From Roseibacillus sp. (GTDB lineage Bacteria > Verrucomicrobiota > Verrucomicrobiia > Verrucomicrobiales > Akkermansiaceae), in contig PBTP01000141.1 in the NCBI GenBank assembly GCA_002729275.1, forward strand, positions 1-15,804: a stretch of 15,804 nucleotides of DNA, read 5' to 3'. Below the pieces are notes generated by a model that saw nothing but the letters and a program-made list of their open reading frames with translations, did no database searches and had not been told where the DNA came from. This document shows positions 1-6,367 of the stretch, in pieces. A program made the position numbers and the translations under genes. Numbering within the stretch: the first letter of the stretch is position 1; every line of letters begins with the position of its first letter.

Positions 1-1779
1 ACTGAGATTGACCGGAGTATCTCCCTGAGAAGACAGCACTACTCGAAATCGTTCATTCTCCTCAGCTTCGGCATCTCCATTAATCGAGACCGAAAAAGTC
101 GCATTCAAGCGGCCCGCTGGAATCGAAACCGCCACATCGAACGCCTGAACGTAGTCACTCCCCGCCACAGCCGTGTCACTCTCGGTGGAGTAGAGAAAAG
201 TAGCACTCTCCTCCAGCGGCTGGCTGAGGCTGATTATAAACTGAAGGTTTCTTGTTCCAGAGTCCCCCTCTGCCACCTCGGCATCGGACAAGGCAACCTC
301 AACCTCACCCAGCGAAACTCCATTCAAGGTCAGCAAGCCCGTTCCATCCGGGTCAAGCCAGTCGCGCAGCCTCGACCCTGAGGAACCTCCTCCTTCCCAG
401 CCCTCGGAAAACTTACCATACCAATCAGCATCATCATTTCCACAGTCTGCGTCGCCTCCACTCAACTGGCCTACCATACGGCCGTTCTGGTCGAAAATCG
501 GAGAGCCCGAGGACCCTCCCTCCGTCGTACCATGATCCCAGTCGATAATCATCCAGTGGGTTCCATCAGCGCTACTGACCGAGCTGTAATCCCGTGTTGA
601 GCGCAGAGCGTCAAAGTCAAAGCTTATCCGCTTTTCAGAGGTAGCAGGGAAATGAATACCTACAGCCATTTCAGGTATTTCTCCAGTTCGCGACCATCCG
701 GCAAGATAGACGTCGTGCTCAGGGTCAATCGGATCGTCGAGCTCGACGAGAGTCATATCAGCGGCGGTATAACTGGCCCGCAGAATAGCCCCGCTGTTGA
801 AATCACTGAGCGGCCCATTCCCATCTCCACCATTCTGAATACTCCCCGGTGTTCGGCAGGAGCTGTTCTCATGGTTCCAGTAAACCACCATGCTGGGTGC
901 ATTCGAGGAAGTTACCCCACAATGATCCGCAGTAATGAAGTATGGGCTCCTATCACCACGCGCATTATTGACCGCGCTACCTGAACAGGTGTCCTCACCA
1001 TTGAGGGTATAGGCCCCAGCAGCCCGGATTTGATCTCGATATTGATCGATCGCTGGGCCCACTCCCGACTCGGCAGCCGAGCAAACAACATCTATATGGC
1101 AGTCCCCATCAGGAGCTTCATTACCAATTTTCCACGCACCCGCTGCGAAGCTCAGGGCACGGAACCCCCTGTTAACCAAGGCAAGCTCCAGCTCGACTCT
1201 GCCTCGCTCATCATCCGGCAGCTCTAATCGCAAATCGATCTCTGAAGCCGCCACAACTGGAGTCCATAATTCCCCATGACTTTCATTATCTCTGGCAGTG
1301 AACGGCCTCACCAGCAACTGCCCCCCGGCTCGCAGTTCCAGACGCGCATTTTCTGGCAGAAAGAAACGGGAGAACCCCAGATTCAAATTCACCGCACCCG
1401 GAGCTTCGATTCGAAAGCTCCACTGTGCTTTCCCGTCACGGACTTTCCACTCACCATGCTCTCCCGGGTTAATGTTGACCGGTAGTCGCGTGGCAAAACG
1501 AAGTGGATGCACCTTCCGAGGAGGATGTTCCCGAAGAAGCTTATCCGAGTCAAAATTCGGAAGCTTCAGTATTGATCCAGAAAGACCTCGGTTTGACTCC
1601 GTCCTCTGCGCCGAATTCAACTGCGCGCCCAGGTAGCGGATCGGATTTTTCTCTTTGGGAGCGCCCTCGCAAACAACGGATGCGGGACTCTTTTTCTCCT
1701 GAAGTAAAAGCACAAGCGCAGTGACGACCAATAGCAGAGTGGCTCCAACCCATATGACTGATCGTCTTTCCATCGTCAT
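1..1779 (-). CDS. Membrane-anchored lysyl-endopeptidase-type serine protease with Calx-beta-like domain (3' end cut off)
   Basis: The frame is open from the left edge up to 1779, giving 593 visible residues. Residues 9-26 form a hydrophobic membrane segment. A beta-rich region at about 70-225 may be a propeptide. The protease domain spans about 230-475, with catalytic His286 (motif ITADHCG), Asp341 (ADMTLVELD) and Ser424 (GGSSGSP). Their spacing, 55 and 83 residues, closely matches my recollection of Achromobacter protease I (His57, Asp113, Ser194). Paired cysteines in CHIDVVC, EDTCSG, DHCG, SSCR and DADCG also match that family. Asp452 (DWYG) lines up with the Asp that selects lysine, so cleavage after Lys is inferred. 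Residues from about 490 resemble a Calx-beta repeat (AEVAEGDSG, AVAGSDY). The C-terminus, where further repeats or a sorting signal may lie, is outside the window. GTG 1782, ATG 1779 and ATG 1773 are in-frame start candidates just after a TAA; none has a clear ribosome site. Confidence 0.88.
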   Translation of the reverse strand, partial: MTMERRSVIWVGATLLLVVTALVLLLQEKKSPASVVCEGAPKEKNPIRYLGAQLNSAQRTESNRGLSGSILKLPNFDSDKLLREHPPRKVHPLRFATRLPVNINPGEHGEWKVRDGKAQWSFRIEAPGAVNLNLGFSRFFLPENARLELRAGGQLLVRPFTARDNESHGELWTPVVAASEIDLRLELPDDERGRVELELALVNRGFRALSFAAGAWKIGNEAPDGDCHIDVVCSAAESGVGPAIDQYRDQIRAAGAYTLNGEDTCSGSAVNNARGDRSPYFITADHCGVTSSNAPSMVVYWNHENSSCRTPGSIQNGGDGNGPLSDFNSGAILRASYTAADMTLVELDDPIDPEHDVYLAGWSRTGEIPEMAVGIHFPATSEKRISFDFDALRSTRDYSSVSSADGTHWMIIDWDHGTTEGGSSGSPIFDQNGRMVGQLSGGDADCGNDDADWYGKFSEGWEGGGSSGSRLRDWLDPDGTGLLTLNGVSLGEVEVALSDAEVAEGDSGTRNLQFIISLSQPLEESATFLYSTESDTAVAGSDYVQAFDVAVSIPAGRLNATFSVSINGDAEAEENERFRVVLSSQGDTPVNLS

Positions 1780-1891
1780 CACTTAGATTGCCACCGCACC
1801 CGTGCGACGAAAGCGAAAGTTTTGAGAAATGACGAGCGTGAGATTCGGTTCTGTCTTGCCAATCCCAAGCCTCCGTGAAGGAATTCGAGTC
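1780..1891. promoter_or_regulatory. Divergent intergenic region, protease / sulfatase 1
   Basis: These 112 bases separate two head-to-head genes and must hold both promoters unless transcription enters from further away. A GAAGGA Shine-Dalgarno sequence lies at 1877-1882, nine bases before the ATG at 1892. It supports that start over the in-frame upstream ATG at 1829. I see no convincing -35/-10 pair or operator. Confidence 0.5.
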
Positions 1892-3373
1892 ATGGCGAAG
1901 ACACTTCCTGCACACATATTTGGACTTTTCCTGATCTCTCAGGGACTTCTCTCTCTCGCGGCCAGTCCAGAGCGCCCGAATGTGGTCTTCTTTCTGGTAG
2001 ACGATTTGGGGTATATGGATATTGGCGCCTATAATCCGAACTCCTTCTACGAGACACCAAATTGTGACCGCATCGCGGCGGCGGGATGCCGCTTCACCAA
2101 CGGTTATGCCGCCAACCCAGTCTGCTCGCCCACGCGGTATTCCATCATGACGGGTCGTCATCCCTCCCGACCCGACGCTACTAACTTTTTCTCGGGGCGA
2201 CGAAGTGGCCGCTTCCTGCCCGCTCCTCTTCATGACCGAATGGATCTCGATGAGGAAACCCTCGCTGAAGCATTCAGGGAGGCTGGATATAAAACATGCT
2301 TCGCTGGGAAATGGCATCTCGGCCCCACCCCTGAATTCTGGCCAACCAAGCAGGGCTTCGATATAAATTTCGGAGGCCACAGCCGCGGCATGCCTCGAAG
2401 TTTTTTCTCCCCCTATCAAAATCCCCGTCTCTCCGATGGACCGAAAGGAGAGCATCTGCCGGCACGTCTTGCGGAGAATTGCGCCCAGTTTATCACCAGC
2501 CACAAGACGGGGCCCTTTTTTCTCTACCTGTCATTCTACTCGGTGCACACCCCGCTACAGGGCAAGCCCGACCTTGTGGCAAAGTATCGGGAAAAATTGG
2601 CCAAAATGCCTCTCGCCGATGGCGAATCTGCCTTTGGCTCGGAAGAGCAGGTCTCGCAGCAGCAAGGCAAGAACGGATCCACGCGTAAGGTCCGTATCCG
2701 CCAGCGGCACCCAGTCTACGCTGCGATGATGGAATCCATGGATAAAGCAGTAGGCCATGTCCTTGACTCCCTTGAGAGTAACGGACTCACAAAAGAAACC
2801 ATTGTCATTTTCATGTCTGATAATGGTGGGCTTTCCACCTCGGAGGGCAGCCCAACTTCCAATGTTCCACTCCGCGGCGGCAAGGGGTGGCTTTACGAAG
2901 GCGGGATCCGGGAGCCCTACATGATCTCCGCTCCGGGCCTCACCCGAGGCGGAACAGTTTGCCATTACCCGGTCACCTCGATGGACTTTTATCCCACCCT
3001 TCTTGACCTCGCCGGCATTCCTGCAAGACCGAAGCAGCACCTCGACGGCAAATCCCTTGTGTCACTGCTCCGGGATCCGGAATCCTCACTTCCCCGCAAG
3101 TCACTCCATTGGCACTATCCGCACTATTCAAATCAGGGGGGATTTCCCGGCGGCGCGATCCGACAGGGCGACTACAAGCTGATTGAAAGGTTCGAAGATG
3201 GAAGGGTCCACCTTTTCAATCTCGCAGCTGATCTGGGAGAAAAGGAAGATATGGCCGAAAAACACCCCGAGAAAGTCCTCACAATGCGCAAGGACCTTCA
3301 TGAATGGTATCGCAAGGTCGACGCCAAATTTCTCCGGCAGAAACCAGGTGGGCCAAGGCCTTGGCAGCCTTGA
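1892..3373 (+). CDS. Secreted S1-family sulfatase (sulfatase 1)
   Basis: This is a type I formylglycine-dependent sulfatase of 493 residues that should hydrolyse sulfate esters outside the cytoplasm. Residues 1-24 are a signal peptide ending LSLAA. The metal-binding pair Asp37-Asp38 lies in LVDDLGY. The motif CSPTR starts at Cys78, the residue expected to be oxidised to formylglycine, and continues as YSIMTGR. GKWHLG and VHTPL supply further active-site Lys and His residues, and Asp310-Asn311 (SDNGG) complete the metal site. The ATG at 1892 is chosen because it follows a GAAGGA ribosome site and directly starts the signal peptide; the frame is open back to ATG 1829. A polar, basic stretch around residues 250-270 looks like a loop insertion. 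The gene runs convergent to the Dabb gene, with 36 bases between stop codons. The substrate cannot be read from sequence alone; a carbohydrate sulfate is likely. Confidence 0.95.
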   Translation: MAKTLPAHIFGLFLISQGLLSLAASPERPNVVFFLVDDLGYMDIGAYNPNSFYETPNCDRIAAAGCRFTNGYAANPVCSPTRYSIMTGRHPSRPDATNFFSGRRSGRFLPAPLHDRMDLDEETLAEAFREAGYKTCFAGKWHLGPTPEFWPTKQGFDINFGGHSRGMPRSFFSPYQNPRLSDGPKGEHLPARLAENCAQFITSHKTGPFFLYLSFYSVHTPLQGKPDLVAKYREKLAKMPLADGESAFGSEEQVSQQQGKNGSTRKVRIRQRHPVYAAMMESMDKAVGHVLDSLESNGLTKETIVIFMSDNGGLSTSEGSPTSNVPLRGGKGWLYEGGIREPYMISAPGLTRGGTVCHYPVTSMDFYPTLLDLAGIPARPKQHLDGKSLVSLLRDPESSLPRKSLHWHYPHYSNQGGFPGGAIRQGDYKLIERFEDGRVHLFNLAADLGEKEDMAEKHPEKVLTMRKDLHEWYRKVDAKFLRQKPGGPRPWQP

Positions 3374-3409
3374 GGGGCCTGCAGAGGTTCTTCCCAGCAA
3401 CACATGGAG

Positions 3410-3712
3410 CTACTCCAGGTCCATTACCAGAACTCGCTCCCACCAATTCTTGAAATCCTCTACGAACGCCATGTGATGAGGATCGTTACCCTGGTAGGCA
3501 TCATGATCCTCCATCGTTGCGAACTTAAACGAGAGAGCGTAATCCCATGAGTGATCGGTCACGGGGCGCTCTTCGGTCGCTGCCGGCTGACCCCAGCACC
3601 CACTCTCAAGAGTCTTTGACTCCATGAGCTTACTCATTCCTGCTTCAAATTTCGAGCGCCCCGATGGATTGTCCCGCTCCTCCTTCAACCAGAAATACAC
3701 ATGATGCTCCAT
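3410..3712 (-). CDS. Dabb (stress-responsive A/B barrel) domain protein
   Basis: This small cytoplasmic protein of 100 residues has no signal peptide. It starts with EHHVYFWLK, the first strand of the dimeric alpha-beta barrel (Dabb) fold. It ends with a region built like the family's second half: DYALSFKF, then DHDAYQGNDPHHMAFVEDF, where a helix carries His residues. The length is typical of single-domain Dabb proteins, which form dimers. Some act on small polyketide or aromatic molecules, but most in bacteria have no known reaction. It is the last of four minus-strand genes, 46 bases after the acetyltransferase stop, and may share its transcript. No ribosome site is clear before the ATG at 3712. 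Confidence 0.8.
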   Translation of the reverse strand: MEHHVYFWLKEERDNPSGRSKFEAGMSKLMESKTLESGCWGQPAATEERPVTDHSWDYALSFKFATMEDHDAYQGNDPHHMAFVEDFKNWWERVLVMDLE

Positions 3713-3726
3713 GGGTGGAGGGTTAG

Positions 3727-3741
3727 CCGGGTTCTCCCCGG
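3727..3741 (-). other. Short GC-rich hairpin between the GNAT and Dabb genes
   Basis: A 5-bp CCGGG/CCCGG stem with a 5-base loop lies between the acetyltransferase stop and the Dabb start. No T-run follows on the minus strand, so I do not call it a terminator. It could affect translation or mRNA stability, or be chance. Confidence 0.2.
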
Positions 3742-3758
3742 GGTAAAAGGGGAAAGAT

Positions 3759-4247
3759 TCACTTGATTCTCTTACGCATTTTCCAGTGTGGAATATTCAC
3801 CTCGAGAAATTTCTCTCCCTCTCGGGCGAAACCGAGCTTTTCATAAAAACCCAACGCCGTCGCCCGGGCATGCAGTTCAATGATGGAGATATTTTCTCCG
3901 GAAAGCACCTGCTCAACCCCACATATCAAGCGCCGACCCCATCCGGCAGACTGACAATCCAGGTCGACAGCCATCTGCCGCAGCTTGACCACCCCGTCGC
4001 CCACCGCGCGAATTACAAGGCAGGCGATAATTCGCCCTTCCACTGCGCACCCGAAGTGGCGCTCCTTTTCCTCCCATGACTTCTCCTCCTCCGTCCATTC
4101 CAGATTAAGTGGGTCACGTAGGATTCGCTTCCTCAGAGCCAGCATGCCAAAATAGGCCTCTGACCCAAATCCTGCCTCTTTTACAACCATGGCTGAGAAG
4201 TGCTGCTTGGCAGATTTCACTGCCCCCCACTGATCAATTTCTCCCAT
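3759..4247 (-). CDS. GNAT-family N-acetyltransferase
   Basis: This is a 162-residue cytoplasmic acetyltransferase predicted to move an acetyl group from acetyl-CoA to an unknown amine. The acetyl-CoA-binding region is RQMAVDLDCQSAGWGRRL at about 90-107, with the family Q-x-x-G-x-G loop at Gln99-Gly104. The later ALGFYEKLGF (131-140) is the usual GNAT motif, with Tyr135 as a possible general acid. The N-terminal region with LALRKRILRDPL resembles the small stand-alone GNATs of the ElaA/YitI kind. From ATG 4247 the gene overlaps the end of the PHP gene by 31 bases, suggesting translational coupling. The conserved domain begins only around residue 20, so ATG 4190 is a real alternative that would remove the overlap. 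Neither start has a good ribosome site. Confidence 0.85.
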   Translation of the reverse strand: MGEIDQWGAVKSAKQHFSAMVVKEAGFGSEAYFGMLALRKRILRDPLNLEWTEEEKSWEEKERHFGCAVEGRIIACLVIRAVGDGVVKLRQMAVDLDCQSAGWGRRLICGVEQVLSGENISIIELHARATALGFYEKLGFAREGEKFLEVNIPHWKMRKRIK

Positions 4248-5467
4248 CCCACTGGCTGGGTCCAGGCCTGCTCCTTCTGCCCAGCATAGGAGGGGTTTGG
4301 ATGATCCCTTGAAGAGGTCACCCTCGCACGAACATATAGTTCGTCTCCTCTCAGACGGTAGACCGGCTGAAGGGATTCTGAAACCGCCAACTCTTCCCCC
4401 ACAGCAGCCTCCTCGCCGCTGCGGGTGCCGATAAATTGGGTTTTGTAGGCTACCCCGGGCTGCCCTTTGATCTCCAATTCGACGATGCCCGCCCGGAACG
4501 ACACATCCCGCAGTGTCACTCCGGAGGAGCCATAGAATTCGCCGCTCTCCAGCGCCCTCATAAGAAGATCCGCCTCAAGGCGCTCCGCCCTGACCATGAT
4601 CCAGCCCCGTCCGGGAGAAACGTTACCCCCATGATACTCGTGTGAGTCATCGGTCGCGATGCCATACAAAGGAGCCGCCTTCAATTTTCTGAGTCGGATA
4701 GCATTCGCCATATCCCAGAGCTGCTCGTCCCCGGGGTGCGTTTCATCACCGAGATGATTAATCCCTGGATGGCCGTTGTAGACCTCGAAAAACTGCTCCT
4801 CGACCACTTCAGCCAACTGCTCTGCCGTGAATGAGAAATGGAAATTCGGATGGTTCAAGTGTGCCACGATAGGCTTGCCAAGACGCTCTGCCTGCTCCCG
4901 GACCATTCGAAGGTTGTTCCGCATCGTATCAACCACGGATGTTCCCTTCTGCGGCGGAATCAATTCCTCAAGGTTCAGCGCGTTGATGTGCACCTGATGC
5001 CTTTCGAAACGATCAGTAATTTCTTCTGCTTCAATGAGCAGAAAGCGCCCCTCTTCCTCAAACTCAGACCGAAGTTCATCGAGTGTTCTCAGGCGAACCT
5101 CCTCAGCGCTTTCCTTTCCCCGGACCTCGACCCAATCCTCACCAAATCGCTTGCGGTATTTGTCCAAGGCGGAAGGCCCATCAGCTTTCTGACGACCCTT
5201 GATCGCGGCACTCTTCATCCACTTTTCTCCCCGGCTGAGAATGTTGTGGTCCGAGAGGGCAAGGAAGTCATATCCCTCCCCCTTATACCAATCCACTACC
5301 ATATCGGGAAAATCATTCCCATCACTCCACAGGGTATGAGTATGAGTATTTCCCTTGAACCATGGCAGGTATACCTCCTTTTCCTTTTCCTTCTGGGCAC
5401 GCGGCAAGAACAGAATGACCCCCAGGCCGAGCACGACCCCCACCAGCAACAGATGATATTTCTTCAT
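4217..5467 (-). CDS. Membrane-anchored PHP-domain metallohydrolase
   Basis: This 416-residue protein has an N-terminal hydrophobic anchor (about residues 5-21), a charged linker, then a PHP (polymerase and histidinol phosphatase) domain. Metal ligands expected in this fold are visible in order: His42, His44 and Asp49 (NTHTHTLWSDG), Asp73-His74 (LSDHN), Glu148-Glu149, His160, His203/His206 (HLNHPN) and Asp274/His276 (DDSHEY). The fold normally binds up to three metal ions and cleaves phosphate esters; the substrate is unknown. The anchor places the active site outside the cytoplasm, unlike polymerase-linked or histidinol-phosphate PHP enzymes. Residues from about 305 look beta-rich and may be a separate domain. 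The gene follows the DUF1080 gene by 49 bases and overlaps the GNAT gene. A role in handling a product of the secreted DUF1080 enzyme is only an inference. Confidence 0.9.
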   Translation of the reverse strand: MKKYHLLLVGVVLGLGVILFLPRAQKEKEKEVYLPWFKGNTHTHTLWSDGNDFPDMVVDWYKGEGYDFLALSDHNILSRGEKWMKSAAIKGRQKADGPSALDKYRKRFGEDWVEVRGKESAEEVRLRTLDELRSEFEEEGRFLLIEAEEITDRFERHQVHINALNLEELIPPQKGTSVVDTMRNNLRMVREQAERLGKPIVAHLNHPNFHFSFTAEQLAEVVEEQFFEVYNGHPGINHLGDETHPGDEQLWDMANAIRLRKLKAAPLYGIATDDSHEYHGGNVSPGRGWIMVRAERLEADLLMRALESGEFYGSSGVTLRDVSFRAGIVELEIKGQPGVAYKTQFIGTRSGEEAAVGEELAVSESLQPVYRLRGDELYVRARVTSSRDHPNPSYAGQKEQAWTQPVGWEKLISGGQ

Positions 5468-5516
5468 AGTCCTGAGCTAGTAAATCGTTTGTGAGCACAA
5501 GAGATTTCAGCCTATC

Positions 5517-6278
5517 TTACTTTTTTCGCCCCTGAATCTTTCGGGACTCCTCCTTTCCGATCTCCCTGATGAAGACATTGCGCCAGCGAATCTCACCTCC
5601 ATGCGTCTGCAACTGAATTGGTCCTTTCTCCGGAAGCGAACCCTTCTTGTCGAAATAGTTCTGTAATCGCGCATGATCGACCACCAGCTTTCCATTCAAA
5701 TGAATGGTCACAAGGTCTCCAGCCATAATGATACGGAAGCTGTTCCACTGGCCAAAGGGCTTATCAGCGAGGTCCAGTGGGTCCTTTCCAGGCCAGCTTT
5801 TGGGATTGTTCCAGAGACCGCCTGAGCCCTTGTCGGCCCCAATATCCCACTTCCCCCCCGCCTCGGTAAAATCCCAGATCTGAACCTGAGGAATTCCCCG
5901 GAGGTAGATTCCGCTATCCGCCTTGGCCACCGTCTTGTATTCGAGCAGTAACTCGAAGTCCCCATAATGTTTTTCTGTACTGAGGTAGAGCCCCCGACCA
6001 TCGTTGACCAGCTCATCATTCTCGACGCTCCAGTGCTTACGGATATCCAGCAGGCTCTTGGCTTTCTTTTCAGCCAGCTTCTCCGGGCTAAGCGCCATCC
6101 ATTTGGCTGGGTCCTCAGTTCCAATTCCCCACCATCCCTTTAGATCCTTTCCGTTGAAGAGAGCAGAGAAGCCCTCAGGCGGCCGGACCCCCGGGTGGTC
6201 ATTCGCGACCGCTGAGATTCCGGCAGCAAAAGTGATCAACAAAAAGGCGGTGAACGCTTGGGTCAATTTGGATTTCAT
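5517..6278 (-). CDS. Secreted DUF1080 / 3-keto-disaccharide hydrolase-family protein
   Basis: This 253-residue protein has a signal peptide (about 1-25, ending SAVA) and one DUF1080 domain. The domain is a concanavalin-like beta sandwich. It opens with the typical FSALFNGKDLKGW (37-49), followed by HWSVENDELV, SGIYLRG and a strand with VQIWD. It then continues through FGQWNSFRI and HLNGKLVVDH to a final strand in GGEIRWRNVFIREI. Family members are abundant in PVC bacteria and Bacteroidota; some cleave 3-keto-glycosides. The protein probably acts in the periplasm or outside on oxidised sugars, but its activity here is unproven. It is the first gene of the minus-strand unit with PHP, GNAT and Dabb genes and starts divergently from sulfatase 2. 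No ribosome site precedes the ATG. Confidence 0.92.
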   Translation of the reverse strand: MKSKLTQAFTAFLLITFAAGISAVANDHPGVRPPEGFSALFNGKDLKGWWGIGTEDPAKWMALSPEKLAEKKAKSLLDIRKHWSVENDELVNDGRGLYLSTEKHYGDFELLLEYKTVAKADSGIYLRGIPQVQIWDFTEAGGKWDIGADKGSGGLWNNPKSWPGKDPLDLADKPFGQWNSFRIIMAGDLVTIHLNGKLVVDHARLQNYFDKKGSLPEKGPIQLQTHGGEIRWRNVFIREIGKEESRKIQGRKK

Positions 6279-6367
6279 AGGGAGAAAGACAGATAACCTG
6301 CATATTCTAACCCCCCGACGGCAAGTGGCTATTGCAAAATTTTCTCTCGCTTACTATTCCTGCACTA
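6279..6367. promoter_or_regulatory. Divergent intergenic region, DUF1080 unit / sulfatase 2
   Basis: Eighty-nine bases lie between the two starts. On the plus strand TTGCAA at 6333-6338 and TATTCC at 6356-6361 are 17 bases apart and weakly resemble a sigma-70 promoter. If used, transcription would begin almost at the ATG at 6368, leaving little or no leader. The match is poor (4/6 and 3/6), so this is only a candidate. Confidence 0.3.

Noticed and set aside
252..1724. Several plus-strand frames of 65-112 residues across the left end
   Set aside because: They are antisense to the continuous protease frame, rich in Arg, Pro and Ser, and show no conserved motif.
1550..2503. A 317-residue minus-strand reading frame running opposite the start of sulfatase 1 and into the protease gene
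   Set aside because: It overlaps two genes with clear catalytic motifs, has no recognisable domain, and crosses the divergent promoter region. It is a by-product of GC-rich coding sequence.
3353..3364. Twelve-base palindrome CCAAGGCCTTGG near the end of sulfatase 1
   Set aside because: It lies in coding sequence, has no loop or T-run, and is not repeated elsewhere in the window as far as I can see.
4838..5494. A 218-residue plus-strand frame opposite the PHP gene
   Set aside because: The opposite strand has a full set of PHP metal ligands; this frame has no domain and starts inside that gene.
6333..6361. Sigma-70 promoter for sulfatase 2 (TTGCAA, 17 bases, TATTCC)
   Set aside because: The match is weak and would place the transcript start on the ATG; mentioned only as a candidate within the intergenic entry.
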